Source of the DNA: Gillisia sp. CAL575 | Lineage (GTDB): Bacteria; Bacteroidota; Bacteroidia; Flavobacteriales; Flavobacteriaceae | DNA: 64,000 bases | Direction: 5' to 3' | Assembly (NCBI RefSeq): GCF_000403785.1 | Contig: NZ_APHJ01000035.1 | Location: 1 to 64,000 of the forward strand | Shown: in pieces, positions 47,695-57,004 of the stretch | Numbering within the stretch: the first letter of the stretch is position 1 | Layout: the number at the start of each line of letters is the position of its first letter | The notes under the pieces: generated by a model | Seen by the model: only the letters and a program-made list of their open reading frames with translations | The model's database searches: none | What the model was told of the DNA's origin: nothing | Translations under genes and position numbers: made by a program

Positions 47695-48516
47695 ATGAGC
47701 TCCACTCAAAAGATTTCAGCGGTACAAAGGAATAATGTCAAGGTTGTTGGTAATGGAACTCAACCCATACTATTTGCTCATGGATATGGCTGCGACCAAA
47801 ATATGTGGCGTTATGTATATCCGGAATTTGAAGAAAACTATAAAGTTATACTTTTCGATCATGTGGGTGCTGGTCATTCCGATCATAATTCCTATTCTAA
47901 AGAAAAATATGACAATCTTTTAGGCTATGCAGAAGACATTTTGGAAATCTGCGAAGAGCTGGACTTAAAAGATGTGATTCTTATAAGTCATTCTGTAAGT
48001 TCTATGATAGCTGCCCTTGCTGCAAATCTAGAGCCTTCAAGATTTGCTAATTTAATAATGATAGGCCCGTCTGCCAGATATATTAATGATGAAGGTTATG
48101 TTGGTGGTTTTAATAAAGAAGATATAGACGATCTAATGGAGGCTTTAGATAGCAATTATTTAGGCTGGGCTGCTAATATAGCTCCTGTAATAATGGGGAA
48201 TCCAGATAAGCCAGAATTAGGTGAAGAATTATCAAATAGTTTTTGCCGAACCAATCCAGAGATCGCAAAACATTTTGCCAGAGTTACTTTTCTATCAGAC
48301 AATCGTAAGGACTTAAAATCTGTAACAGTACCAACTTTGGTATTACAGTGTTCCCAAGATATTATAGCTCCTGTAGAAGTTGGCCAATATGTACACGATA
48401 ATCTTCAGAATTCTGAATTTCAGATCCTAAATGCAACCGGACATTGCCCCAATCTTAGTGCGCCGGAAGAAACTACTTTTGCAATAAAGAAATATCTTGC
48501 AAGCACAACTTCATGA
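47695..48516 (+). CDS. RsbQ-like alpha/beta hydrolase
   Basis: Close relative of Bacillus RsbQ, the hydrolase needed for energy-stress signalling, and of the plant KAI2/D14 receptors. Catalytic triad Ser100 (SHSVSS), Asp222 (CSQDIIAP) and His250 (TGHCPNL). FAHGYGCDQNMWRYV, LFDHVGAGHSDHNSY and FLSDNRKDL align directly with RsbQ. 273 residues, no signal peptide. The stop overlaps the kinase start by 4 bases (ATGA), so it is co-produced with its presumed partner. Its natural substrate is unknown in every organism. Confidence 0.93.
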   Translation: MSSTQKISAVQRNNVKVVGNGTQPILFAHGYGCDQNMWRYVYPEFEENYKVILFDHVGAGHSDHNSYSKEKYDNLLGYAEDILEICEELDLKDVILISHSVSSMIAALAANLEPSRFANLIMIGPSARYINDEGYVGGFNKEDIDDLMEALDSNYLGWAANIAPVIMGNPDKPELGEELSNSFCRTNPEIAKHFARVTFLSDNRKDLKSVTVPTLVLQCSQDIIAPVEVGQYVHDNLQNSEFQILNATGHCPNLSAPEETTFAIKKYLASTTS

Positions 48517-50552
48517 GTATAACAAATAAGGATAAAAACCCTAAAGGGAGAATTACTGAAACTGCAGAGGAATTATATGAAAATGCTCCTTGCGGTTATG
48601 TTTCGTTTCTAACGGATGGAACTATCTATAATTTAAATACAACCTTACTTTCTTGGCTAAACTTCACTAAAGAGGAGGTGATCTATCTAAAAAAATTCCC
48701 CGACCTTTTTAAAATTGGCGGACAGATTTTCTTTGAAACTCATTTCTTTCCCTTGATTAGAATGCAAGGCTTTATTCAGGAAATCAATTTTGATATTGTA
48801 AGAAAAGACCGCAGTTCTTTTCCCGGTCTTATTAATGTAATTGAAATTCCGGCCAAAGGTTTAAACCCAATAACCTACAGAGCAACTATATTTGATATTA
48901 CAGATCGTAAGAAATACGAGAAAGAATTAATTGCTGCCAAAAAGAAAGCAGAAGAAGATTCTCATGCTAAGGCAGAATTTTTATCTACCATAAGTCATGA
49001 AATAAGAACTCCACTACATGCCATTTTAGGTATTGGCAACTTATTAAGTAAAACTCACCTTAACGAGGATCAAAAAGAATATGCAAAAATCTTACTGCTT
49101 TCTTCCGAAAACCTTCTAGGACTGGTAAATAATTTGCTTGATCTAAGTAAAATTGAAGCTCAAAAGGTAAAACTAGAAATGCGAGATTTCAATATTAATA
49201 ATATGGTGAAAATGCTGCAGCAAACTTTTAGAGTGAAGGCTGCAGAAAAGAATATTGAATTGTTGGTAGAAATGGACGAGAATGTCCCACAAGAGCTAAC
49301 AGGAGATCCAATAAAGTTATCCCAAATACTCACCAACCTTATTGGGAATGCCATAAAGTTCACCAAAACAGGATCTGTATCTATTATTATTGAACAACTA
49401 GAAACAGAAAAAAATAATTCACTTCTATCATTTAGAGTATGTGATACGGGAATTGGGATTCCGCAAGATAAGTTAGAAGCTATTTTTCAGGAATTTTCTC
49501 AGGCGAGTTATGATGTTAATCTGGAATATGGTGGCACAGGACTTGGTCTTACTATAAGTCAAAAACTGCTTCATTTGCACCATTCAGAAATGAAAGTGCA
49601 AAGTATAGAAGGACAAGGTGCCGAATTTAGTTTTGAGATTTGGTACAAGGTTAATAATAATTTTTCGTCTGCAAAGGAAAAAATAATTAGCAACGAGGAT
49701 AAAGAAATATTAAAATCGTCTCGAGTTTTGGTTGTAGACGATAATCCAGCTAATATCTATATTACTTCTCAGTTTCTAAATAATTGGAATTTAGAAAATG
49801 AATCGGCTAAAAGTGGTAGAGAAGCATTAAATATGCTGAAAAATAAGCACTACGACCTTATTTTGCTGGATTTACACATGCCTAAATTAAATGGATATAA
49901 AACTGCTAAGGAAATTCGTGCTTTAAATATTTCCAAGCAACCAATTCTAATAGCCTTATCTGCTTCAGAAAGAGGAGAGATAAACTATAAACTACAAAAG
50001 GCAGGATTCCAAGATCACGTTCCGAAACCCTTTCAACCGGAAAAATTACTAGAAACGCTAGTGTATTATTTACATAATCCTAATAATATAGGTAAGGAGA
50101 ATTTTATAGAGGTCGAAGAGGAGACAAGAGAGGAAATTGAAGAGATTGAAATCAAAAATAAGCCTTCAGAAACTCAACAACTAAAGAACACAACTTTTGA
50201 TGTGTCAAAGTTTGTGAAAATGGCTAATAATAATCCTATTTATATAGATAAATTTATCAAAAGCACCTTAGATGCACTTATTATCTATGAGCAAGAATTC
50301 TTGGAAGCTGTAGATGCTAAGAGTGCGGAAATGCTTGGGAATCTTATCCACAAAAGCACTATGTCTGTTTTCTATATTCAGGCAGATAAGCTTAGTATAC
50401 TTATGGAAGAAGTTAAAACCTTGATTGAGAAAAATGTTGCATCAACAGAAGTTCTTCAGAAGAAATCTAAAGCTTGCTCCAGAGAATTTCATAAAATCAT
50501 TAAAGGTTTACAAGAAATAAAAGCTGAAGAGATCCTAGCTCTTACAGATTAA
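48513..50552 (+). CDS. PAS-domain hybrid histidine kinase (HisKA-HATPase-REC-HPt)
   Basis: Cytoplasmic hybrid kinase of 679 residues with no membrane helix. PAS domain at about 15-130, containing FETHFFPLIRMQGFIQEINF; kinase core with phosphorylatable His162 (TISHEIRTPLHA), N box NLIGNAIKFTK, G1 DTGIGIP and G2 GGTGLGLT; receiver at about 403-525 with Asp409, Asp410 and phospho-acceptor Asp453; and a C-terminal HPt-like domain with His613 (NLIHKSTMSV). The PAS is of the kind found in RsbP, the phosphatase partner of RsbQ. No DNA-binding output was seen, so the phosphoryl group should pass to a separate regulator. Confidence 0.9.
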   Translation: MSITNKDKNPKGRITETAEELYENAPCGYVSFLTDGTIYNLNTTLLSWLNFTKEEVIYLKKFPDLFKIGGQIFFETHFFPLIRMQGFIQEINFDIVRKDRSSFPGLINVIEIPAKGLNPITYRATIFDITDRKKYEKELIAAKKKAEEDSHAKAEFLSTISHEIRTPLHAILGIGNLLSKTHLNEDQKEYAKILLLSSENLLGLVNNLLDLSKIEAQKVKLEMRDFNINNMVKMLQQTFRVKAAEKNIELLVEMDENVPQELTGDPIKLSQILTNLIGNAIKFTKTGSVSIIIEQLETEKNNSLLSFRVCDTGIGIPQDKLEAIFQEFSQASYDVNLEYGGTGLGLTISQKLLHLHHSEMKVQSIEGQGAEFSFEIWYKVNNNFSSAKEKIISNEDKEILKSSRVLVVDDNPANIYITSQFLNNWNLENESAKSGREALNMLKNKHYDLILLDLHMPKLNGYKTAKEIRALNISKQPILIALSASERGEINYKLQKAGFQDHVPKPFQPEKLLETLVYYLHNPNNIGKENFIEVEEETREEIEEIEIKNKPSETQQLKNTTFDVSKFVKMANNNPIYIDKFIKSTLDALIIYEQEFLEAVDAKSAEMLGNLIHKSTMSVFYIQADKLSILMEEVKTLIEKNVASTEVLQKKSKACSREFHKIIKGLQEIKAEEILALTD

Positions 50553-50715
50553 TATTACGTTTTCCTTGTCAAAATTTAGCTTTCCTCAAGAAATCAAGAA
50601 AAAAAAACGCAAATACATTATTAATCTCGGTATTAAAGCAAATTTTAATCCAATTATATGAATAAAAGAAAACTACTATATTTACTATAGCTATAACCTA
50701 TCAATCAAACAATTA

Positions 50716-51126
50716 ATGTCTAATACTATTTGTTATATAAGTAATGCGAGTGAATATTTAGTTGAAAAAGATATTAATGAACTTTTTGATAAAGTAACTG
50801 CATTTAATAATTCCAGAGGAATTAAAGGTATTTTGCTTTATAGTTCAGGGAATTTCTTTCAAATTTTGGAGGGTAATAAGGAAACTATTAATGACCTATT
50901 TTATAATCGAATAAAATTAGATCCAAGACACAGCAATATTTTTGTTGTTATAGAAAAGCAATATCCGAGTTCAGTCTTTAATGAATATAGTAGTAAATTC
51001 AACACGGTTAAGAATTCTGCAGACCTGAAAAAGATCATTTCCTATTTAGAGAACAATAAATATAACTCCACACACGAAAAATTGAAACGCCTTCTCGGTC
51101 CATTTTTATTTTCTATGGAAGATTAG
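50716..51126 (+). CDS. BLUF-domain blue-light receptor
   Basis: Short single-domain flavin photoreceptor of 136 residues. The flavin-switch residues are present: Tyr7 (CYISNAS), Asn31/Asn32 (FNNSRGIKGILLY) and Gln49 (GNFFQILEG). The usual Trp and Met of the FxxWxM segment appear replaced by Tyr91 and Ser93 (VFNEYSSKF). A C-terminal helical cap (about 100-136) is the likely output region. It starts 163 bases after the hybrid kinase on the same strand; a functional link is possible but not shown. Confidence 0.87.
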   Translation: MSNTICYISNASEYLVEKDINELFDKVTAFNNSRGIKGILLYSSGNFFQILEGNKETINDLFYNRIKLDPRHSNIFVVIEKQYPSSVFNEYSSKFNTVKNSADLKKIISYLENNKYNSTHEKLKRLLGPFLFSMED

Positions 51127-51431
51127 TTTTCCTTCATTTTTTCAATAATAATTTCTTCCGAATATTTCAAATATTAAACCCGCAGCATTTACTAGATCTT
51201 AAATGGTGATTTTAAAGTAGAAGCATCTGTGCACACAACTGCTATATATTTAATTGAACCTACTTATTCTTTATCTCAAAGTCTTTCTCTCAAACTATTT
51301 ATTGCCGAGATATGATTTAGCATTTGGAAAACTAGATTAAAACCAGATAAAATTTTCTAATTATAGTAAACTTTTGAATTTTATTAACCAGAAAAAATAT
51401 CTTTGCAACTTAATAAAGAAGAGCAACAAGG
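51127..51431. other. intergenic region before the antiporter gene
   Basis: 305 bases with no gene seen. The only recognisable element is the promoter at 51374-51405. Confidence 0.5.
51374..51405 (+). promoter_or_regulatory. Bacteroidota promoter: TTG, 21-base spacer, TATCTTTG
   Basis: TTG at 51374-51376 and TATCTTTG at 51398-51405 give both minus-33 and minus-7 elements at a permitted spacing. It lies 26 bases before the antiporter ATG and is the best complete promoter in the window. Confidence 0.7.
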
Positions 51432-52898
51432 ATGAATTTAACGATTGAAAATATTTTATTGGTTGGCTCTTTATTACTTCTTATCAGTATTTTTGCTGGT
51501 AAGACTTCTTATAAATTTGGTGTCCCAACCTTATTACTCTTCTTAGCAATTGGAATGTTGGCAGGCTCTGATGGTATTGGAGGTATCCGTTTTGACGATC
51601 CAAAACTCGCTCAATTTATTGGAATTGTTTCCCTTAACTTCATCCTATTTTCAGGTGGACTAGACACCAATTGGTCTTCTGTTAAACCCATTCTTTGGGA
51701 AGGAATCGCATTATCTACTTTAGGGGTATTATTTACCGCAATCTCTCTTGGAACATTTGTATGGTATGTAACGGACTTTACAATTTATGAAAGTCTGCTT
51801 TTGGGCTCTATAGTATCTTCTACAGATGCTGCAGCAGTATTTTCAATTCTTCGGTCCAAAAGTCTTGCTTTAAAAACTAATTTGAGACCAACTTTAGAGC
51901 TAGAAAGCGGAAGTAATGATCCGATGGCTTATGTACTAACTATTGCATTTTTAACTTTAGTAATACATCAAGATCAAAGTTTTGTCTCTATAATTCCGTT
52001 ATTTCTTCAGCAAATGATTTTGGGTGGAGTCGCAGGTTTCGGTTTTGGAGTGATTAGTAAGTACATAATAAATAAAATAAAACTAGATTTTGAAGGGCTT
52101 TATCCCGTTCTAGTAATTGCCTTGATGTTTACTACATTTTCTGCCACCGACTTTGTTGGTGGTAATGGGTTTCTTGCAATTTATATTTGTGCAGTTTACT
52201 TAGGAAATCAGAACTTGATACACAAAAAAACCATTTTAAAAATGTTTGATGGTTTAGCTTGGTTAATGCAAATTGTATTATTCCTTACTTTAGGATTACT
52301 CGTTTTTCCTTCTCAAATTGTTCCATATTTAGGAATTGGAGTACTTATTTCAGTATTCTTAATAATGGTTGCAAGACCTATCGGAGTATTTCTTAGTCTT
52401 ATATTTTTCAAAATGAAAATGAGAAGAAGATTCTATATTTCGTGGGTTGGCTTGCGTGGCGCAGTTCCTATCGTATTTGCAACCTATCCGCTTTTAGCAG
52501 GAATTGATAAAGCGAATATGATTTTCAACATCGTATTCTTTATATCTGTTACCTCTATACTAATTCAAGGAACTACACTTGCCGTTGTAGCCAAATGGTT
52601 AAATGTAGGATTACCCGAGAAAGCAAAGGAATTAACAGCAACAGATTTACTTTTGGCAGAAAACCCTAAAGCAGAGATGAAAGAACTCTTAATTACTTCT
52701 GACTGCTTTGCAGTAGACAAGAAAATTGTGGAGTTGGGTTTCCCCAAGAATGCAATTATAGCAATGATTAAAAGAGATGAAAGCTATATAATTCCAAACG
52801 GACTTACAAAAATCGAATCACAAGACAGCTTAATTGTGCTTGCAGACAGACCTGAAATTTTTGATGAAGTATATAAAACGCTTAAAACAAAATCCTAA
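51432..52898 (+). CDS. potassium/proton antiporter (CPA1 family, NhaP2/CvrA-like)
   Basis: Twelve-helix cation/H+ exchanger with a cytoplasmic TrkA-C-type regulatory domain. Membrane part at residues 5-395, with SIVSSTDAAAVFSILRSK, the ion-site ELESGSNDPMAYV and WVGLRGAVPIVFATYPL. Domain at about 405-488 (FAVDKKIVELGFPKNAIIAM). 488 residues. It likely exports K+ in exchange for protons and fits next to the mechanosensitive channel as an osmotic function. Confidence 0.91.
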   Translation: MNLTIENILLVGSLLLLISIFAGKTSYKFGVPTLLLFLAIGMLAGSDGIGGIRFDDPKLAQFIGIVSLNFILFSGGLDTNWSSVKPILWEGIALSTLGVLFTAISLGTFVWYVTDFTIYESLLLGSIVSSTDAAAVFSILRSKSLALKTNLRPTLELESGSNDPMAYVLTIAFLTLVIHQDQSFVSIIPLFLQQMILGGVAGFGFGVISKYIINKIKLDFEGLYPVLVIALMFTTFSATDFVGGNGFLAIYICAVYLGNQNLIHKKTILKMFDGLAWLMQIVLFLTLGLLVFPSQIVPYLGIGVLISVFLIMVARPIGVFLSLIFFKMKMRRRFYISWVGLRGAVPIVFATYPLLAGIDKANMIFNIVFFISVTSILIQGTTLAVVAKWLNVGLPEKAKELTATDLLLAENPKAEMKELLITSDCFAVDKKIVELGFPKNAIIAMIKRDESYIIPNGLTKIESQDSLIVLADRPEIFDEVYKTLKTKS

Positions 52899-52958
52899 TA
52901 GAGATCAACTTTAAATCTATCTACAATTTTTTAGATAACTAATTTAAGAATACATTCT

Positions 52959-54050
52959 TTAAACAGGTTCCTTATCTTTTTTCATAACTATAGTTCTATA
53001 TGGATAAGGAATTTCTATGCTTTCCCTATCAAATCGTTTTTTGATACTTTCTAGTACTGCAGTTTTAAGTTCAAAGCAATCACTGAAACTTTCTCCCCAG
53101 GCCCAGGCACGTATGCTTATCGAAAAATCATTTAAAGAAATAACTGCTGTTTTAACCATTGGGTCACCATTTTCTTTGGCGAAAAGTGACCTATTATCTA
53201 AAATAAGAGGATGATTTTCACATTCTTCCTGCATTATTTTTTTAGCCAAATCAATATCACTATCGTAAGAAATTCCTATTTCTATTCGCTCACAACATTT
53301 GAGTTCCCCCATATCGTAATTAATCAGCTTTTCTTTATTGATAATGGAATTAGGGATTACGATCATCTTATTTTCGAAATTTCTAATCACCGTATGGCGC
53401 AATGTTATGTCGGTTACATTTCCAATCATAGTATCTGTAACTTTTACCAGGTCGCCTACTTTAAAAGGTTTAAATGATATAATAAAAACGCCTCCAATTA
53501 GATTTGCCAAGGCTTCCTGAGAGGCAACCCCAATAACTATAGCTAAAACCCCTGCTCCCCCCAGAGCTGTTTGTGCTACTCCTCTTAAAGAAGGAAATAT
53601 TAATAATCCAAGAATGATTCCCACAAAATAAATAACTACTACAAAAACATAGCGTAAAAATTTAAAACTAGTAGGATCATTTTTATTTGTGATCTTATTT
53701 TCTATACTTTTTTTGAACCAAATATTTGTACTTGCAGCAGCTACTATGGTCACAATAGTTATTACTCCTAAATAGAGAACAATTTCAAATTTCTTTATAA
53801 TTATGGCGTCTTTGTCTCTTTCAACAAAAACAAAGCTTAATGCTATTAAGCCTAAAATAAGCCAAAGGGTATTAACTATTCTACTTACAAGATTTATCGT
53901 TGTTGGTTTTTCTCGAGGAAATCTTTCATGTTCTTTTTTGAGCAACCATCTGTGTAATATTCTGGTTAGTAATCGCAATAACAGAACAACTACCACAACC
54001 CCTATTACCCAAATGATATCTGTTTTGTAGTTGATAAAAAGATCTTTCAT
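52959..54050 (-). CDS. MscS-family mechanosensitive ion channel
   Basis: Small-conductance channel that releases solutes under hypo-osmotic stress. 363 residues: four N-terminal helices to about residue 185, the pore helix TALGGAGVLAIVIGVASQEALANLIGG at about 160-186, and the beta domain with FKVGDLVKVTDTMIGNVTDI and RNFENKMIVIPNSII, then the alpha/beta cytoplasmic vestibule. Convergent with the antiporter gene. Confidence 0.92.
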   Translation of the reverse strand: MKDLFINYKTDIIWVIGVVVVVLLLRLLTRILHRWLLKKEHERFPREKPTTINLVSRIVNTLWLILGLIALSFVFVERDKDAIIIKKFEIVLYLGVITIVTIVAAASTNIWFKKSIENKITNKNDPTSFKFLRYVFVVVIYFVGIILGLLIFPSLRGVAQTALGGAGVLAIVIGVASQEALANLIGGVFIISFKPFKVGDLVKVTDTMIGNVTDITLRHTVIRNFENKMIVIPNSIINKEKLINYDMGELKCCERIEIGISYDSDIDLAKKIMQEECENHPLILDNRSLFAKENGDPMVKTAVISLNDFSISIRAWAWGESFSDCFELKTAVLESIKKRFDRESIEIPYPYRTIVMKKDKEPV

Positions 54051-54375
54051 AATTGTACTGAAATATTAATTCTAATAATCTGTAATAGGTTCCTCAATGT
54101 AAACTTAGTTTTACAAGTTATACATTACAACCTAAATAGAATCGCTAAATATTAAATTATAAGCAATTAGGAGGAGTTGTATGAAAATCATCTATTTCTA
54201 CATCTGCTATCCCTATAAGAGGTAAAGACAATCTCCTGAATTTCTCTTTAGGAAGAAAAACAGATTCTTTATCTGTAGTCTTTCTCTGCTTGTTAGAAGT
54301 GTATTTTGTATCACAACAAGGAAATTTGCTACATATTTATTGAAGCATCGTATTACAAATGCTTCAACTAAAATT
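54051..54375. other. intergenic region with a possible ORF remnant
   Basis: 325 bases. On the minus strand a frame from 54336 to 54157 is open for 59 codons but has no ATG, GTG or TTG at its upstream end; the codons read like a protein (ESVFLPKEKFRRLSLPL, then a TAA). It may be a gene remnant. A weak hairpin GAAGCAT ... ATGCTTC at 54342-54365 follows the methyltransferase stop. Confidence 0.35.
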
Positions 54376-55053
54376 CTAAAAGATTTTATAAAGTGTAGTC
54401 ACTATAAGCCCTTTGTTGTCCTTTGGGATAATAGACAACAGTTGTTTCTCTTCTTTTATAATTAAATTAAATGGCGCAACTAATAAATTTATACCACTTC
54501 TTTTTTTTAGCCTAATTCCTTGACCTGAAATGATCTCTTTATTGGGTATAAAAGCACCATCAGGTAAATGTTCTGTTAGAATAACATATTTATAATTCTT
54601 CAGTTTACTAACTATATTCTTTACCTCAGCATTAGATAAGTGTTGCAATACTTGTCTTAAGATCACACAATCCCCAGAAGGCAAATTATCTACTGCAATA
54701 TCCAAACATCGGAATTCTAAATTATCATCCTTAAATTTTGCTTTGTTATGTTCTATAAGTTTTGCTACTATATCTACTGCAACATAGTTTTTGGTATGTC
54801 TAACCAATTCTTTCCCTACATTAAAATCTCCACATCCCAAATCACAAACCCTGAGGGGACTTTTGAAAGAGGCTAAAAATGATCTTAAAACTTCTATATA
54901 TGGATTAACTACCTCAGGATCGTGAGACCCTAAACCTGAATAAAAGTCAGAATTTCCGCTTCCCCAAAGTTTCATTTCATAAACCTGCTCCATAGCATCT
55001 TTCGTGGGCCAAGGATTTTTTATTGTTTTAGTTTTATTTTCTTTTTTCTTCAT
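54376..55053 (-). CDS. class I SAM-dependent methyltransferase
   Basis: Small-molecule methyltransferase of 225 residues: SAM motif VCDLGCGDFNVGKELV, YVAVDIVAKLIEHN, and DNLPSGDCVILRQVLQHLSNAEV. A lysine-rich N-terminus (MKKKENKTKTIKN) precedes the fold. Such proteins sit in glycan or natural-product islands, but no partner is seen here. The first codons and the upstream region recur at 57005 and beyond, so the 5' end has been duplicated. Confidence 0.8.
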   Translation of the reverse strand: MKKKENKTKTIKNPWPTKDAMEQVYEMKLWGSGNSDFYSGLGSHDPEVVNPYIEVLRSFLASFKSPLRVCDLGCGDFNVGKELVRHTKNYVAVDIVAKLIEHNKAKFKDDNLEFRCLDIAVDNLPSGDCVILRQVLQHLSNAEVKNIVSKLKNYKYVILTEHLPDGAFIPNKEIISGQGIRLKKRSGINLLVAPFNLIIKEEKQLLSIIPKDNKGLIVTTLYKIF

Positions 55054-55245
55054 AAAGGGCTATTGGTCTACAGCAACTATAAGATTATAGTTTTAAATGT
55101 AAATTCGAACAAACCTACAACTTATAGGGTATAACCTATATTAAAAACTAACAACTCATAAATGATAAACATTTTTGCAACTTTGATCACCAATAAATAG
55201 CGAGAATCCTATCTTAAAATGCAATTTTTTCAAAATAAATAGTTC
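55041..55245. repeat. direct repeat A, left copy
   Basis: Covers the first four codons of the methyltransferase gene (minus strand) and about 190 bases upstream. It matches 57005-57215. Within it 55060-55085 is identical to 57026-57051 (26 bases), and 55108-55149 matches 57082-57123 with one difference in 42 bases. A further short similar block lies at 55261-55320 (compare 56950-57004). No gene is seen in 55054-55392. Confidence 0.85.
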
Positions 55246-55392
55246 AAGTTTGAAAAATAAAAATTCTGAATGTCCTAGCTTTTAGAATTCAGCTAATTTT
55301 ATAAGATCAATGTTTTTTATTCCAAGCTGGTTTGAGACGAATATATTTTAGTCTAATTTTATAAGCAGTGCAGGTAATTAAAAATCATAATT

Positions 55393-56832
55393 ATGAAAAA
55401 TATCTTTTTTATTATTTTCTCAATTAGCATAATCAGTAATTGCTTTGCTCAAAAGGAAACCGAAATCCTGTCAGAAATAAATGCCATTGAAAATGGCCTT
55501 GTTAAAAATGTTCAAATAAAAGGAGATTCAATTCAGAGATTTAATATCCAGAAAAGAATGGATTATTATAAAGTTCCTGGAGTGAGTATTGCTATTGTTG
55601 AAAACGGAAAAATAAAATGGGCAAAAGGTTATGGTTATGCTAATACCGAAAGCGGAAACAAAGTGGATTTTAATACTCTCTTCCAGGCTGGGTCCATAAG
55701 TAAACCTGTGGCTGCTTTGTCTGCTTTAAAACTATTGGAGAATGATAGTTTAGAATTAAATAAAGATGTCAACTATTATTTAAAAAATTGGCAGATTCCT
55801 GAAAATAAATTCACTAAAACTGAAAAAGTAACACTCGAAAGACTATTGACCCATACCGCAGGAGTGACAGTTCATGGTTTTCCAGGTTACCAACAAACTG
55901 ATAATTTCCCCGACATAATTGATGTTTTAAATGGTAATGGAAACACAGAAAAAATAGTCGTCGACACTATACCTGGAAGCATTTGGCGATATTCTGGAGG
56001 TGGTTATACCCTAATGGAGAAAGTTGTAGAGGATGTTAGTGGGCAATCTTTCGAGGAATATATGTCTAAAAACATTCTGCTTCCTATAGGGATGAAAAAT
56101 AGCACCTATCAACAACCTATAACTAAAGAGTTTGAAAGCAACATTAGTGCTGCCTATGACGAAAATGGTGAATTAATAAAAGGCTTATGGCATAATTACC
56201 CGGAACAGGCAGCTGCAGGTTTATGGACAACCCCATCAGATTTAGCATTGTATTGTATAGAAATACAAGATATCTTAAAAGGAAAAAAAGATGGAGTTCT
56301 CACAAAAGAAACCATAGAAAGAATGCTCACAAAACATAAAAATAATTGGGGACTTGGACCTTCATTACAATCTGAAAAAGATTCCTTAATATTTGCTCAT
56401 GGCGGAAAAAATGCAGGCTTCACTAACGATATGCTTGCCTATGCTTATCGAGGTGATGCAGTAATAGTAATGACGAATGCTGATAATGGAGGCAAGTTAA
56501 TATCAGAAATCAAAAATGCAGTTTCCAAATATTATAATTGGTCAATAAGCCAATTTAAAACAGTTGAAGTTATTGAATTGTCTGAAACTGCTTTAAAGCC
56601 TTTTACGGGGAAATATGAATTTAAACAGCAAAATATAATTCTAGAAGTTAAATTAAAAGGGAATAATCTTTTTATACCCAATTCACCTATCGGTGATTTA
56701 AACCTTATTCCTTTAACAGAAAAACAATTTATTGATTTAGAAAGTGGCACAGTCATAGAGTTTATAGTTGATGAAGAAGACAAAGGATTTATTGTTGACA
56801 ATAGCTTTACATTAATTAAAATAGAAGAATAG
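55393..56832 (+). CDS. secreted serine hydrolase (class C beta-lactamase family)
   Basis: Exported penicillin-binding-protein/class C beta-lactamase-fold hydrolase of 479 residues. Signal peptide KNIFFIIFSISIISNCFAQ. Active-site SISK near residue 107 (FQAGSISKPVAAL), YSG motif in WRYSGGGYTLMEKV and HGG in LIFAHGGKNAGF. A beta-rich C-terminal domain of about 85 residues follows (FTGKYEFKQQNIILEVKLKG), as in many esterase or D-aminopeptidase-type members. Substrate unknown; beta-lactam resistance should not be assumed. It sits alone between two direct repeats. Confidence 0.88.
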   Translation: MKNIFFIIFSISIISNCFAQKETEILSEINAIENGLVKNVQIKGDSIQRFNIQKRMDYYKVPGVSIAIVENGKIKWAKGYGYANTESGNKVDFNTLFQAGSISKPVAALSALKLLENDSLELNKDVNYYLKNWQIPENKFTKTEKVTLERLLTHTAGVTVHGFPGYQQTDNFPDIIDVLNGNGNTEKIVVDTIPGSIWRYSGGGYTLMEKVVEDVSGQSFEEYMSKNILLPIGMKNSTYQQPITKEFESNISAAYDENGELIKGLWHNYPEQAAAGLWTTPSDLALYCIEIQDILKGKKDGVLTKETIERMLTKHKNNWGLGPSLQSEKDSLIFAHGGKNAGFTNDMLAYAYRGDAVIVMTNADNGGKLISEIKNAVSKYYNWSISQFKTVEVIELSETALKPFTGKYEFKQQNIILEVKLKGNNLFIPNSPIGDLNLIPLTEKQFIDLESGTVIEFIVDEEDKGFIVDNSFTLIKIEE

Positions 56833-57004
56833 GTATCACAAGAAAGTCTATTATCAATTGCCCGGGCTCAGTCTTACTAAGGAAATCTGTAGTATTTTCC
56901 AAAGCTTCATTTTCCTTTTGCTTATAGAAATAAGCTAGGTTTGTGAATAGAAAATTCTAGGTGCCCTATCTTTCTAGAATTCAACGCAATTTATGTAATT
57001 AATA

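Noticed and set aside
54181-54225. 14-codon frame after a good AGGAGG ribosome-binding site
   Set aside because: Too short, no promoter and no recognisable pattern; the purine-rich stretch is likely fortuitous.
55393-56832. Beta-lactamase resistance gene
   Set aside because: The SxxK/YxG/HGG pattern is shared by many esterases and peptidases of this fold, so resistance cannot be inferred.
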